From: an uncultured Bacillota bacterium | Lineage (GTDB): Bacteria > Bacillota > Clostridia > Oscillospirales > Oscillospiraceae | Assembly (NCBI GenBank): GCA_947573385.1 | Contig: CANPFP010000007.1 | Location: 1 to 47,898, forward strand | Direction of reading: 5' to 3' | DNA length: 47,898 nt | Shown: positions 16,285 through 25,393 of the stretch, one piece after another | Numbering within the stretch: the first letter of the stretch is position 1 | Layout: the number at the start of each line of letters is the position of its first letter | Program-made: the position numbers and the translations under genes | The notes under the pieces: model-generated | What the model was told of the DNA's origin: nothing | Seen by the model: only the letters and a program-made list of their open reading frames with translations | Databases searched by the model: none

Positions 16285-17970
16285 ATGCTTTCCCTGCTTC
16301 ATATTGAAAACATTGCCATTATTGAATCGGCGGATATCAGCTTTGACGGCGGCTTTAACGTGCTTACTGGTGAGACGGGCGCGGGCAAGTCCATTGTAAT
16401 CGACGCCATCAGCGCTGTCCTGGGAGAGCGGACCAGCCGGGAACTGATTCGGACCGGGGCCAAGTCTGCGCTGGTGAATGCAGTTTTTACAGGCAATTTT
16501 CCTTTACAGTGGCTGGAGGACAATGGATTTCAGACTGATGAGGAACTGATGCTTCAGCGCGAAATTCAGGGAGATGGCCGCAATGTCTGCCGGGTGAACG
16601 GACGGCCGCTGACAGTGGCCCAGCTTCGAGAGCTGGGGCGGCAGTTGCTCAACATCCACGGCCAGCACGACGGGCAGCAACTGCTGGACCCGGACTGTCA
16701 TCTGGGATACTTGGACAGCTTTGGAAAAACGGGGCCGCTGTTGGAGGGCTATCAGTCAGACTACCGCTCCATGTCCGAGCTTCGGAAGCGAATCGCCGCG
16801 CTGGAAATGGATGAAGCAGAGCGTTCCCGCCGGGTAGACACCCTGGAATACCAGATCAAGGAGCTGGAGCGTGCCGAGCTGCGTCCCGGCGAGGACGAGG
16901 AGCTGGACGCTAGAAAGCAGCTTTTGCGCAGTTCCGGTAAGCTGATGGAAGCCATTCAGGAGGCCATGTTTGCCTTGTCCGGCGGGGATGACAGTCAGGG
17001 GGCCTGCGACCTCATCAGTGAAGCGGAGAGGACCATCCGTTCGGTCACCCGGCTGAGTCCTCAGCTGGAGGAGCTGGGGGAGAAGCTCACCAGCCTACAT
17101 TACGCCGCCGACGACGCAGCGGAGACCCTTCGGGATTTTGCTGACCAATTTGACTTTTCGCCGGAGGAGCTGGACCAGCTGGAGAGCCGGCTGGACGTGA
17201 TCTATCGTCTGAAAAAGAAATACGGCCCCACCGTGGCCGACATGCTGGACTATCTGGAAAAATGCAAATCGGAGTTGGAGCAAATCCAGGATGCTGACGA
17301 CACCATCCAGAAGCTGGAAAAGGAGTTGGACAAGGTCCGGAAAGAGACCCGGAAACGGGGAGAGGTCCTGTCCAAGGCCCGGAAAAAGGCGGCAGATAAC
17401 CTCCAGAAGCGGGTGCAGGAGGAACTGCGCCAACTGGATATGCCCAAGGTGCAGTTTGTGGCTGAATTTGCCCCCAGTCCCGGCCAGGACGGGATGGACG
17501 AGACCGGAATGGACCAGGTGCAATTCCTCATGTCCGCCAATCTGGGCGAAGCGCTGAAGCCCATCCAAAAGGTGGCATCCGGCGGCGAGCTGGCCCGAAT
17601 TATGCTGGCCCTGAAAAACGTGCTGGCCGAGGACGATGGTATCGGCAGTCTGGTCTTCGACGAAGTGGACACCGGCGTGTCTGGCCGGGCGGCTCAGAAG
17701 GTAGCCGAGAAGATGGCCGACGTTGCCCGGCGCAAGCAGGTGCTGTGCGTCACCCATCTGCCCCAGATCGCCGCCATGGCGGACACCCACTTCTCGGTGG
17801 AGAAGGGAGAGAAAAAGGGCCGCACCTTTACCAATGTGGAGCGCTTGGACCGGAAGGGCAGGGTGGAGGAGCTTGCCCGTCTCATCGGCGGGGCCGCTGT
17901 CACCGACTCGTTGCGGGCCAGTGCCTCCGAGCTGCTGGCTCAGGCGGAGAGCTACCGGAAGAAAGCGTGA
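16285..17970 (+). CDS. recN: DNA repair protein RecN
   Basis: SMC-like ATPase that acts early at double-strand breaks. It has 561 residues: Walker A GETGAGKS at 29-36, a Q-loop region around NIHGQHDGQQLL, a central coiled coil (about 150-370) with a short KKYGPT-type hinge, the ABC signature VASGGELARIMLA, Walker B LVFDEVDTGVSG and a D/H-loop CVTHLPQIA. GGAGGG precedes the ATG. It closes the nusB operon and ends at a terminator shared with the convergent NSS transporter gene. Confidence 0.97.
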   Translation: MLSLLHIENIAIIESADISFDGGFNVLTGETGAGKSIVIDAISAVLGERTSRELIRTGAKSALVNAVFTGNFPLQWLEDNGFQTDEELMLQREIQGDGRNVCRVNGRPLTVAQLRELGRQLLNIHGQHDGQQLLDPDCHLGYLDSFGKTGPLLEGYQSDYRSMSELRKRIAALEMDEAERSRRVDTLEYQIKELERAELRPGEDEELDARKQLLRSSGKLMEAIQEAMFALSGGDDSQGACDLISEAERTIRSVTRLSPQLEELGEKLTSLHYAADDAAETLRDFADQFDFSPEELDQLESRLDVIYRLKKKYGPTVADMLDYLEKCKSELEQIQDADDTIQKLEKELDKVRKETRKRGEVLSKARKKAADNLQKRVQEELRQLDMPKVQFVAEFAPSPGQDGMDETGMDQVQFLMSANLGEALKPIQKVASGGELARIMLALKNVLAEDDGIGSLVFDEVDTGVSGRAAQKVAEKMADVARRKQVLCVTHLPQIAAMADTHFSVEKGEKKGRTFTNVERLDRKGRVEELARLIGGAAVTDSLRASASELLAQAESYRKKA

Positions 17971-18006
17971 TAGGGCTCGTCCTGTCCTTATATTTGAAGA
18001 CAAAAA

Positions 18007-18038
18007 CAGGGCGCACAGCTGTTAAGCTATGCGCCCTG
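18007..18038. terminator. Bidirectional terminator between recN and the NSS transporter gene
   Basis: A 9-bp stem CAGGGCGCA/TGCGCCCTG with an internal AGCT/AAGCT pairing. On the minus strand it is followed by TTTTTG; on the plus strand the tail is weaker (AGACGTTT). Confidence 0.75.
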
Positions 18039-18049
18039 AGACGTTTGGG

Positions 18050-19483
18050 TTAAGTGGCGGGGAGAGTAAAGAACGCCACCAGTTGTCCATAAAGGACGAA
18101 CGCCATGCCTAGAGGGGCGACGATCTTGATGCAGAAATTAAAGAAGGCATACAGGCCGGAGCTCATTTTATTGCCCTCCAGCTCCACCTCATCCTTGACC
18201 AGCTTGGGCCCTACGAACCAGCCCAGCCAGATGGACATCAGCAGTGCACCCAGAGGCATCGCGATACCCTCAGAGATGGAGTCCATAAAGTCAAGCCAGC
18301 TTGCGGAGAAGGGGAGACCGGTCTCATGGAAGGGAATCCAAAGACCGTTTTTCCCCAGGCCGTCGGCGGCCACCAGGGCAGCCTCCGCAAAGACTACCAG
18401 GCAGACGACGGTGACCAGCTTGGCCCGATTGGGGGTTTTGCCCTTGAGGGCGATACGGTCAGACAGGAAGGTGGCCAGCACCTCCAGCAGGGCGATGGCG
18501 GAAGTGATAGCGGCCAGAATCACCAGCAGATAGAACAGCACGCCGAACAGGGGACCGGTGGGACCCATGGCATTGAACACATCCTGAAGGGTGATAAACA
18601 GAAGGGCGGGACCCTGCTTTTCCGCTCCGGCGCCGCCTAACGCAAAAGCGGCGGGCAAAACAGCCATACCGGCCAGGATAGCCACAATGGTGTCGGAGAT
18701 GATGATGATTAGGGAGTTCTTGATCAAGCTCTCCTTTTTGCTCAGGTAGGAGCCATAGGTGACGGTGATGCCCATGGCCAGGGAGAGAGAGAAGAACATC
18801 TGACCGCCGGCTTTGGAGAGTACCTTAAAGAAGTCGTCCTTCAGGGGGGCGAAGTTGGGGGCGAACATAAAGGCCAGACCCTCGCCGGCCCCGGGCAGAG
18901 TGACGGCCCGGATGATGACGATGACCAACATAATAAACAGGGCGGGCATACCAACCTTATTGAACTTTTCAATGCCGTCTTTGATGCCGCCCCGGATAAT
19001 CAAGAAGCAGATGAAAATAAAGAGGAAGGTGAAAGCAACCGCGCCAAACTGGTTGACGCGCACCGCGCTGAAGGTGTCGCCGCCGGACATGCCCGCCATG
19101 GCCGCCACGCCGAAGGCCAGGTCGGCCAGGTTCAGGGACATATACTCCATGCAGTAGGCGCCCAGAACGGTGTAGAAGCTGAGAATCAGGAAGGGGGAGA
19201 GCATGGCCAAAAAGCCAAGGAAAGTACCCATTTTACTGCCCACCTGCTGATAGCTCACCAGAACGCTCCGTCCCGCCCGCCGGCCGATGGCCAGCTCACA
19301 CAGCATGATGCTGAAGCCGATGGTGGCGGCCAGAATCAGGTAGACGACCAGAAAGGCAAAGCCGCCGCCCTCACCCATTTTATAAGGGAAGGCCCAGATG
19401 TTGCCCAGGCCCACCGCAGAACCTACGGCGGCCATTAGAAAGCCCAGGTTGCTGCCCCATTCTCCTCTATGATGTTTTTCCAT
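18050..19483 (-). CDS. Sodium-dependent amino-acid transporter, NSS/SNF family
   Basis: Integral membrane Na+ symporter of the LeuT fold. It has 477 residues. The N-terminus WGSNLGFLMAAVGSAVGLGN is the first unwound helix that forms the Na+ and substrate site, and IWAFPYKMGEGGGFAFLVVY completes TM1-TM2. About 11-12 hydrophobic segments follow, including the FFSLSLAMG part of TM6. Family members carry amino acids; LeuT-like and tryptophan/tyrosine transporters cannot be separated by eye. GGGAGG lies 6-7 bases before the ATG. Its promoter overlaps an inverted repeat, suggesting repression. Confidence 0.92.
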   Translation of the reverse strand: MEKHHRGEWGSNLGFLMAAVGSAVGLGNIWAFPYKMGEGGGFAFLVVYLILAATIGFSIMLCELAIGRRAGRSVLVSYQQVGSKMGTFLGFLAMLSPFLILSFYTVLGAYCMEYMSLNLADLAFGVAAMAGMSGGDTFSAVRVNQFGAVAFTFLFIFICFLIIRGGIKDGIEKFNKVGMPALFIMLVIVIIRAVTLPGAGEGLAFMFAPNFAPLKDDFFKVLSKAGGQMFFSLSLAMGITVTYGSYLSKKESLIKNSLIIIISDTIVAILAGMAVLPAAFALGGAGAEKQGPALLFITLQDVFNAMGPTGPLFGVLFYLLVILAAITSAIALLEVLATFLSDRIALKGKTPNRAKLVTVVCLVVFAEAALVAADGLGKNGLWIPFHETGLPFSASWLDFMDSISEGIAMPLGALLMSIWLGWFVGPKLVKDEVELEGNKMSSGLYAFFNFCIKIVAPLGMAFVLYGQLVAFFTLPAT

Positions 19484-19515
19484 AATATCCTCCCGTTTAC
19501 AATTTATTCACACTG

Positions 19516-19562
19516 AAATGTCAGATAAACGACATTTTACCAGAAATGTCCGTCTCCGTCAA
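19516..19562 (-). promoter_or_regulatory. Promoter of the NSS transporter with an overlapping inverted repeat
   Basis: On the minus strand TTGACG (RC of 19557-19562) and TAAAAT (RC of 19534-19539) are 17 bases apart. AAATGTC (19516-19522) and GACATTT (19531-19537) form a perfect 7-bp dyad running into the -10; a third AATGTC lies in the spacer. This is a plausible operator. Confidence 0.6.
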
Positions 19563-19644
19563 CGGTGAAAGTGATAAAATCGGGTCCAAAAAGCTTTGAT
19601 TTGTGAGGAAAAAGCCGAGAAAACGCATGAAATCCAAGTACCCA

Positions 19645-19672
19645 TTGCACTTTTTCCAGAGTTTAGTATAAT
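19645..19672 (+). promoter_or_regulatory. Sigma-A promoter of the malic enzyme gene
   Basis: TTGCAC and a perfect TATAAT are separated by 16 bases, about 50 bases before the ATG. Confidence 0.65.
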
Positions 19673-19720
19673 AAGATCAGCAGAAACTATACTCAGTTCA
19701 GAAGAAAGGGAGAAACATAT

Positions 19721-20893
19721 ATGGATTATGCAAAGGAAAGTCTGCGTCTGCACGGCGAATGGAAAGGCAAAATCGAGGTAGTGGCCACTGTGCTCGCTAA
19801 TGACAAGGATTCCTTGTCTCTTGCCTACACTCCCGGCGTGGCCCAGCCCTGTCTGGCCATTCAGGAGGACATCAACAGGAGCTATGAGCTCACCCGGCGG
19901 CACAACCTGGTGGCCGTCATCACCGACGGCTCCGCCGTTCTGGGCCTGGGAGACATCGGCCCTGAAGCTGGTATGCCTGTAATGGAGGGCAAGTGCGTTC
20001 TGTTCAAATCCTTCGGTGGGGTGGATGCGTTTCCTCTATGTGTGAGAACCAAGGACGTGGATGAGTTTGTTCAGACAGTTTATAACATCTCTGGTTCCTT
20101 CGGAGGCATTAATCTGGAGGACATCGCCGCCCCCCGGTGCTTTGAAATCGAACGGAAGCTGAAGGAGAAGTGCGATATCCCCATCTTCCATGACGACCAG
20201 CACGGCACCGCCATCATCACCCTGGCCGGGCTGACCAACGCACTAAAGGTGGTGGGGAAGAAAAGAGATATGGTTAGGGTGGTTACCTCCGGCGCCGGGG
20301 CTGCCGCCGTCTCTATTGTCAAGCTGCTGCTGTCTGCTGGTTTCCGGCATGTTACCATGTGCGACCGCAAGGGGACTATCTACTCCGGGCGTGAAGGCTT
20401 GAACTGGATCAAAGAGGAGATGGCCCAGGTCACCAACCTGGAGAAACAGACCGGTTCCCTGGCCGATGCCCTGGTGGGGGCTGATGTGTTCATCGGCGTG
20501 TCCGCTCCTGGCACCGTTACGACCGATATGGTAAAAACTATGAATAAAGACGCTATCGTCTTTGCCTGTGCCAACCCCACCCCGGAAATTTTCCCCGATG
20601 ACGCCAAGGCGGGCGGGGCCAAGGTAATCTCTACCGGACGCAGCGACTACCCCAATCAGATCAACAATGTGCTGGCTTTCCCGGGCGTGTTCCGGGGGAC
20701 GCTGGACGTCCGGGCCAGCGACATCAACGAGGAGATGAAGCTGGCCGCCGCTCAGGCGCTGGCCGGGCTGATTTCTGAGGAGGATCTCACGGAGGACTAC
20801 ATCATCCCCCATGCCTTCGACCCCCGGGTGGGTCCCGCCGTGGCTAAGGCGGTGGCCGAGGCCGCCCGCAGATCCGGTGTGGCAAGGATTTAA
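19721..20893 (+). CDS. NAD(P)-dependent malic enzyme
   Basis: Oxidatively decarboxylates malate to pyruvate and CO2, linking C4 acids to pyruvate. It has 390 residues, the compact bacterial form without a phosphotransacetylase extension. Signatures: SLAYTPGVAQP with its catalytic Tyr near 36, VITDGSAVLGLGDIGPEAGMPVMEGK split across the substrate loop, PIFHDDQHGTAI with metal-binding Asp residues, the dinucleotide loop TSGAGAAAVSI, and FACANPTPEIFPDDA. GAAAGGGAG precedes the ATG. The downstream gene is close enough for cotranscription. Cofactor preference is not decided. Confidence 0.95.
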   Translation: MDYAKESLRLHGEWKGKIEVVATVLANDKDSLSLAYTPGVAQPCLAIQEDINRSYELTRRHNLVAVITDGSAVLGLGDIGPEAGMPVMEGKCVLFKSFGGVDAFPLCVRTKDVDEFVQTVYNISGSFGGINLEDIAAPRCFEIERKLKEKCDIPIFHDDQHGTAIITLAGLTNALKVVGKKRDMVRVVTSGAGAAAVSIVKLLLSAGFRHVTMCDRKGTIYSGREGLNWIKEEMAQVTNLEKQTGSLADALVGADVFIGVSAPGTVTTDMVKTMNKDAIVFACANPTPEIFPDDAKAGGAKVISTGRSDYPNQINNVLAFPGVFRGTLDVRASDINEEMKLAAAQALAGLISEEDLTEDYIIPHAFDPRVGPAVAKAVAEAARRSGVARI

Positions 20894-20911
20894 TTGAAAG
20901 GAAACACAGTG

Positions 20912-21529
20912 ATGAAAGAAGGAACACACCTCACGCTGAAGGACGGACGGGAAATCCTTTTGCAGGACGACACAGACATTTTGCTGTTGATCTGCTCCAA
21001 GCATGAGATTATATACTCGCATCCCTTTACCTGCCCGTCGGGAGGCTATGGAGGTGGGACGCTGCTGCTGTCGCCCTCGGAACAGTACCTAATATTTTCC
21101 TTTTTTTCAGGAGAATCAGAGGAGGGCTTCAGCCTGTTCCAAATCGAGGACAGCCGCCTGGTTCCGCTGTTTGAATCGGGATACTTTTACGGGGAGGGCG
21201 CAAGCTACCTGTTTGCCGATGACGAGGGGTTCCTTTTTCAGTCCCTGCTGGGCGGCTTCGGCCCCTGGTACATCGAGGATGCCGGTCAAGACGAGGAGGG
21301 CGTTCCTTATTTTCAGTACGGAGAAATCAATATCCTGGACGTAAAATCCAAATTGCTCAGCAGGCACGAATTTCATGTCTATCCATCCGAAACCTGGGAG
21401 GAGGAGATAAATGGGCCCTCTGATATCTCCAAAATCACGGGCGGCGATACACTGCACATCGCAATGCCCTGGGGAGAGGAAACGCTGACGCTTCCCCTTC
21501 CGAAAACCATTATTTTTAAACCAGAGTAA
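20912..21529 (+). CDS. Hypothetical protein, 205 aa
   Basis: Not recognised. It is an acidic soluble protein without a signal peptide or TM segment, rich in aromatic residues and glycine (LLLSPSEQYLIFSFFSGES, then GYFYGEGASYLF), suggesting a beta-rich, propeller-like fold; this is an impression only. The ATG at 20912 has AAAGGAAA upstream and avoids a TTG start six codons earlier. It lies 18 bases after malic enzyme and 9 bases before the DHFR-like gene, so the three may share a transcript. Confidence 0.7.
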   Translation: MKEGTHLTLKDGREILLQDDTDILLLICSKHEIIYSHPFTCPSGGYGGGTLLLSPSEQYLIFSFFSGESEEGFSLFQIEDSRLVPLFESGYFYGEGASYLFADDEGFLFQSLLGGFGPWYIEDAGQDEEGVPYFQYGEINILDVKSKLLSRHEFHVYPSETWEEEINGPSDISKITGGDTLHIAMPWGEETLTLPLPKTIIFKPE

Positions 21530-21538
21530 GGAGAAATT

Positions 21539-22045
21539 ATGAGTGTATTTTTCTACGGCTGCGTCACTCTGGACGGCTATCTGGCTGACAAAAACCATGG
21601 CCTGGACTGGCTCCACCAGACCAGCAATGCGGAGGACACCGGCTATGATGCCTTCTACCAGAAGATGGACGTTACCATTATGGGCAAACGGACCTATGAT
21701 GAAATTGCCCGCTTGGAAGATGCGTCCAGCGTCTATCCTACCACGGAGAACTATGTGTTCACTCATTCTGCCAGCCTGTCTCAGAGGGGATTTGTCCCGG
21801 TGAGCGGGGATGTGGTAGAGTTCGTGAAGGGGCTGGGTGAGAAGCGCATCTGGATCGTCGGCGGGAATACTGTCCTGGCCCCGCTGCTGGACGCGGACCT
21901 GGTGGACTGCCTGATCGTCCAAGTCGCCCCCGTACTGCTGGGGGAGGGGATACCGCTGTTTACTCAGAAGGAGGGGCAAATGCGGTTCCATCTGGATGAG
22001 GTGAGACAGTACGGGCAGTTCGCGGAGTTGGTTTTCAGCCGATAG
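21539..22045 (+). CDS. Dihydrofolate reductase-like protein (RibD C-terminal domain family)
   Basis: A 168-residue protein of the RibD C-terminal/YyaP group: MSVFFYGCVTLDGYLADKNH opening, VTIMGKRTYDEI, the nucleotide-binding IWIVGGNTVLAPLL and VAPVLLGEGIPLF. The fold binds NADPH; stand-alone members are often annotated as DHFR-family reductases but their substrates are mostly unknown. AAGGAG precedes the ATG. It is probably cotranscribed with the gene upstream. Confidence 0.88.
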   Translation: MSVFFYGCVTLDGYLADKNHGLDWLHQTSNAEDTGYDAFYQKMDVTIMGKRTYDEIARLEDASSVYPTTENYVFTHSASLSQRGFVPVSGDVVEFVKGLGEKRIWIVGGNTVLAPLLDADLVDCLIVQVAPVLLGEGIPLFTQKEGQMRFHLDEVRQYGQFAELVFSR

Positions 22046-22121
22046 TAGTTGAGGTTGCTTGATAGTCTGGTATGGTCGGATTTGATGGAAAAGAATTTTG
22101 TAATTAGAAAGGTGAATTGTT

Positions 22122-22499
22122 ATGGACAAGAAAGAAAAAAGCAGAAAAAGGGCAGAGATAAAAAAACACATTGACTTAGACGGTGCTCATTTAAAAGATG
22201 ATGAAGTAAATATTTTATACTCGTTTGTTACAAATCTCCCAAAGTATGTAGGATTGGTTTGTAAAATCCAAAATATGTTTACTAGTTGGAGTTCTGACGG
22301 TAAGTATACACGCAAAGAGGAAACCACTTATACAATAAAAGAAAATGCATCTATTGAGGAAAACTATCAATATCAAGACGATGATGGGGAGAATAACGGA
22401 GATGGATTTACTACAGAACACAGTACCGCTCGGGCTATTCTCAAAGTAATTCAATTTTTTGGCGACCAATTAGGGAGAGAAGAAGAATCGGAAGAATAA
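22122..22499 (+). CDS. Small hypothetical protein of low GC content
   Basis: Not recognised. 125 residues with a Lys/Arg-rich N-terminus, a middle containing FVTNLPKYVGLVCKIQNMF, and an acidic tail (EEESEE). Its AT-rich codon use is clearly unlike its GC-rich neighbours, pointing to recent acquisition. A GAAAGGTG ribosome site precedes the ATG. It ends just upstream of the T-box promoter. Confidence 0.6.
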   Translation: MDKKEKSRKRAEIKKHIDLDGAHLKDDEVNILYSFVTNLPKYVGLVCKIQNMFTSWSSDGKYTRKEETTYTIKENASIEENYQYQDDDGENNGDGFTTEHSTARAILKVIQFFGDQLGREEESEE

Positions 22500-22512
22500 G
22501 AATACATCTGGG

Positions 22513-22541
22513 TTGACAACCGGGCAAAACTGTGGTAGAGT
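22513..22541 (+). promoter_or_regulatory. Sigma-A promoter of the tyrosine T-box operon
   Basis: A perfect TTGACA is 17 bases from TAGAGT, immediately before the T-box leader. Confidence 0.75.
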
Positions 22542-22544
22542 GTG

Positions 22545-22816
22545 ACCACTGCAAAGAAAAGGACAAGTAGCGCGGTGAATTCCCGCACAGAGAGCCCCTG
22601 AGTTGGTGGAACAGGGGAGGGGAGCGCCCTGTGAATACCCCTTGGAGCAGCCGCCCGAACCGCGCAGGCGCAGTAGGGGACAGGCCGGGCCGCGCCCGTT
22701 ACCGCGCCGGAGCCAAGTGCTCCCCAAGGTCCGCCCCGCGAGGGACGGATGAACCAGAGGTGGTACCGCGTTATTACGCCCTCTGTCCGGTTTCCGGGCA
22801 GGGGGATTTTTGTAAG
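22545..22816 (+). promoter_or_regulatory. Tyrosine-specific T-box riboswitch leader
   Basis: The leader carries the T-box sequence AACCAGAGGTGGTACCGCG at about 22752-22770, which pairs with the uncharged tRNA acceptor end. Upstream is a stem I with an AGAGAG bulge and a CCCCTG/CAGGGG distal arm capped by GTTGGTGG. The probable specifier lies in GTGAATACC, with UAC (Tyr) at 22636-22638. A terminator (CCCTCTGTCCGG with CCGGGCAGGGGG, then ATTTTT; about 22778-22813) follows the T-box sequence, the expected competitor of the antiterminator. The Tyr assignment agrees with tyrS in the operon. Confidence 0.92.
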
Positions 22817-22828
22817 GAAGTGATTGTT

Positions 22829-23677
22829 TTGTCAGCGCGTCAAAGAGGGACGCTGTGTGTGTTCCTGGCCGCTGTGCTGTACAGCATCGGGGGACTTTGT
22901 ATCAAACTGATCCCCTGGAGCGGTATGGCCATTAACGGCGCACGTACCGCTATTGCCCTGGTGGTTATCGGACTGTATCTTAAACTGACCGGCCACAGGC
23001 CCAAAATGAATCTTTGGGTGCTGGTGGGGGCGCTGGCCGTCTGCGGCACCAACATCCTTTTTTCCATCGCCAACAAGCTGACCACCGCCGGCAACGCCAT
23101 CGTGCTCCAGTTCACCGCGCCCATCTTTGTGATCCTGTTTTCCGTCCTCTTTTTTGGGAAAAAGCCCCAAAAACTGGACCTGACCGCCTGCGGTTTGGTG
23201 CTGGGGGGCGTGCTGCTGTTTTTCATCGACAGCCTGTCGGCAGGGGGGATGCTGGGCAATATCCTTGCTCTGATATCCGGGATATCCTATGCCGGCGTGT
23301 TCATGATGAACGACATGCCAGACAGCGACCCTATCTCCTCCGTCTTCTGGGGGGACGTCATCAGCGCGGTGGTGGGCCTGCCGTTTCTGGGGTACGAGAC
23401 GGAGTTTTCCGGGAACATCTTCGTTGCCCTGCTGGTGCTGGGGGTGTTCCAGGTGGCCCTGGCCTATATTCTGATGGTGGAGGGCCTGAAAACCACCCCG
23501 CCCGTCACCGCCAGCCTGGTCTCCGGCATCGAGCCTGTGCTCAACCCCATCCTGGTGGCGGTGTTCTACCACGAGATGATCGGCCCTGTCGCCCTGGTGG
23601 GAGCCATGGTGGTGGTGGGCAGCGTGGTGCTTTATAATGTGATGTTAGCGAAACAATCGTCAGTGGAATATCAATAA
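22829..23677 (+). CDS. EamA/DMT-family transporter under tyrosine T-box control
   Basis: A ten-helix drug/metabolite transporter of 282 residues made of two EamA repeats, each with alternating hydrophobic helices. The second repeat carries VTASLVSGIEPVLNPILVAV, the typical EamA end motif. The TTG at 22829 lies about 9 bases after AAGGA; a GTG at 22820 is too close to the ribosome site. It sits between the T-box leader and tyrS and is only 19 bases from tyrS, so it is expressed when uncharged tRNA-Tyr accumulates. That context suggests tyrosine or precursor uptake, although most DMT proteins studied are exporters. The substrate is inferred, not shown. Confidence 0.88.
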   Translation: MSARQRGTLCVFLAAVLYSIGGLCIKLIPWSGMAINGARTAIALVVIGLYLKLTGHRPKMNLWVLVGALAVCGTNILFSIANKLTTAGNAIVLQFTAPIFVILFSVLFFGKKPQKLDLTACGLVLGGVLLFFIDSLSAGGMLGNILALISGISYAGVFMMNDMPDSDPISSVFWGDVISAVVGLPFLGYETEFSGNIFVALLVLGVFQVALAYILMVEGLKTTPPVTASLVSGIEPVLNPILVAVFYHEMIGPVALVGAMVVVGSVVLYNVMLAKQSSVEYQ

Positions 23678-23696
23678 ACAATAAGGAGAATGAATT

Positions 23697-24920
23697 ATGA
23701 CCTGTTATGAGGAATTGAAAGCCCGGGGACTGATCGCCCAGGTGACCAATGAGGAAGAAATTTCCAAGATGGTGAACGAGGGGAAGGCGGTCTTCTATAT
23801 CGGCTTCGACCCCACCGCCGATTCCCTCCATGTGGGCCACTTCATGGCCCTGTGCCTGATGAAGCGGCTGCAGATGGCGGGCAACCGGCCCATCGCTCTT
23901 ATCGGCGGCGGCACCGGCATGATCGGCGACCCCTCCGGCCGCACCGACATGCGCTCCATGATGACCGAGGAGACCATCTGCCACAACTGCGACTGCTTCA
24001 AGAAACAGATGGAGCGGTTCATCGAGTTCGGCGACGGCAAGGCTATGATGATCAACAACGCCGACTGGCTGATGAAGCTGAACTATATCGAGGTCCTGCG
24101 GGACGTAGGGGCCTGCTTCTCGGTGAACAACATGCTCCGGGCCGAGTGCTACAAGCAGCGGATGGAAAAGGGCCTGTCCTTCCTGGAGTTCAACTATATG
24201 ATTATGCAGTCCTACGACTTCTACTACTTGTTCCAGCACTACGGCTGCAACATGCAGTTCGGCGGTGACGACCAGTGGTCCAACATGCTGGGGGGCACCG
24301 AGCTGATCCGCCGCAAGCTGGGCAAGGACGCCCACGCCATGACCATCACCCTGCTGCTCAACTCCGAGGGCAAGAAGATGGGCAAGACCGCCAAGGGCGC
24401 GGTGTGGCTGGACCCCAACAAGACCAGCCCCTATGAGTTCTACCAGTACTGGCGCAACGTGGGGGACGGCGACGTGCTGAAGTGCCTGCGGATGCTCACC
24501 TTCCTGTCTCTGGAGCAGATTGACGAGATGGACAAGTGGGAGGGCAGCCAGCTGAACACCGCCAAGGAGATTCTGGCCTTTGAGCTGACCAAGCTGGTCC
24601 ACGGGGAGGAGGAGGCCGTCAAGGCTCAGGAGGCCGCAAAAGCTCTGTTCGTAGGGGGCGGCGACATGTCCAACGTGCCCGCCACTCAGATTTCTGCCGA
24701 CGACCTCATCGACGGCTCCATCGGTGTACTGGATTTAATGGTCAAGTGCAAGCTGGCCCCCTCCAAGAAGGAGGCCCGCCGCCTGGTGGAGCAGGGCGGG
24801 GTAGAGGTCAACGGCGAGAAGGTGGCCGCTACAACCGTCAGTTACACCGTCGGCGACCTGTCCGGCGACGGCCTGATGATGAAGAAGGGCAAAAAGGTAT
24901 ACCACCGGGCCCATATGTGA
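23697..24920 (+). CDS. tyrS: Tyrosyl-tRNA synthetase
   Basis: Class I synthetase charging tRNA-Tyr. It has 407 residues. [16 protein letters not shown] (about 34-49) holds the HIGH-type motif; the second signature is KKMGKT near 226-231. A C-terminal S4 domain ([20 protein letters not shown]) binds the tRNA. AAGGAG precedes the ATG. It is the second gene of the T-box operon and ends at a bidirectional terminator. Confidence 0.97.
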   Translation: MTCYEELKARGLIAQVTNEEEISKMVNEGKAVFYIGFDPTADSLHVGHFMALCLMKRLQMAGNRPIALIGGGTGMIGDPSGRTDMRSMMTEETICHNCDCFKKQMERFIEFGDGKAMMINNADWLMKLNYIEVLRDVGACFSVNNMLRAECYKQRMEKGLSFLEFNYMIMQSYDFYYLFQHYGCNMQFGGDDQWSNMLGGTELIRRKLGKDAHAMTITLLLNSEGKKMGKTAKGAVWLDPNKTSPYEFYQYWRNVGDGDVLKCLRMLTFLSLEQIDEMDKWEGSQLNTAKEILAFELTKLVHGEEEAVKAQEAAKALFVGGGDMSNVPATQISADDLIDGSIGVLDLMVKCKLAPSKKEARRLVEQGGVEVNGEKVAATTVSYTVGDLSGDGLMMKKGKKVYHRAHM

Positions 24921-24927
24921 GCAAAAG

Positions 24928-24957
24928 GGGAGAGGTGCAAAGCGCCTCTCCCTGTTT
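24928..24957. terminator. Bidirectional terminator between tyrS and the DUF2000 gene
   Basis: An 11-bp stem (24928-24938 with 24942-24952, one G-T pair) and AAA loop. GTTTTAT follows on plus and CTTTTGC on minus. Confidence 0.8.
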
Positions 24958-25379
24958 TATCGCAGCAGCGGCATACTTCCGGTGAGCTGATTGACCTTTT
25001 TCTTTGCTCCACAGATAGCCACGCCAAAATACTGTAACCCGTCCTCCGGGACCTGTTCCATTTTGCAGATATATTCCCCGTAAGTCCTGCACCCCTGGGC
25101 CAGGTCGGAAAAATCAACTACAGTCAGCTCCTGAAACTCCGGCTGGTAGAGTTTTTCTCGCACCGCTTTGATGGTCTCCGGGGAACCTCTCAGAATCGGA
25201 ACCGGGAACTCGATAATTCCCAGATGCAGGTTGCCGCTCCGGTCCGCAACATCTGTGCCCACCACCTCCGGCAGCTGCTTCCCAAGGGTAATGCCCATAA
25301 TCGCTGCTGTATTTGCAATCAGGCCCAAGGGCAGGCTTTCATCAAGAAGCATAACACATTTTTCATTTTTCCAGTCCAT
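24957..25379 (-). CDS. DUF2000 family protein
   Basis: 140-residue cytoplasmic protein of the DUF2000 family (peptidyl-tRNA hydrolase II-like fold in the family description; function not established). The characteristic opening is WKNEKCVMLLDESLPLGLIA followed by NTAAIMGITLGK, and later LHLGIIEFPVPIL. The ATG at 25379 has GAGGG upstream. An AraC-type fossil lies just behind its start, so the two may once have been a regulator-target pair; this is inference. Confidence 0.8.
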   Translation of the reverse strand: MDWKNEKCVMLLDESLPLGLIANTAAIMGITLGKQLPEVVGTDVADRSGNLHLGIIEFPVPILRGSPETIKAVREKLYQPEFQELTVVDFSDLAQGCRTYGEYICKMEQVPEDGLQYFGVAICGAKKKVNQLTGSMPLLR

Positions 25380-25393
25380 TTCAAACCCTCTTT

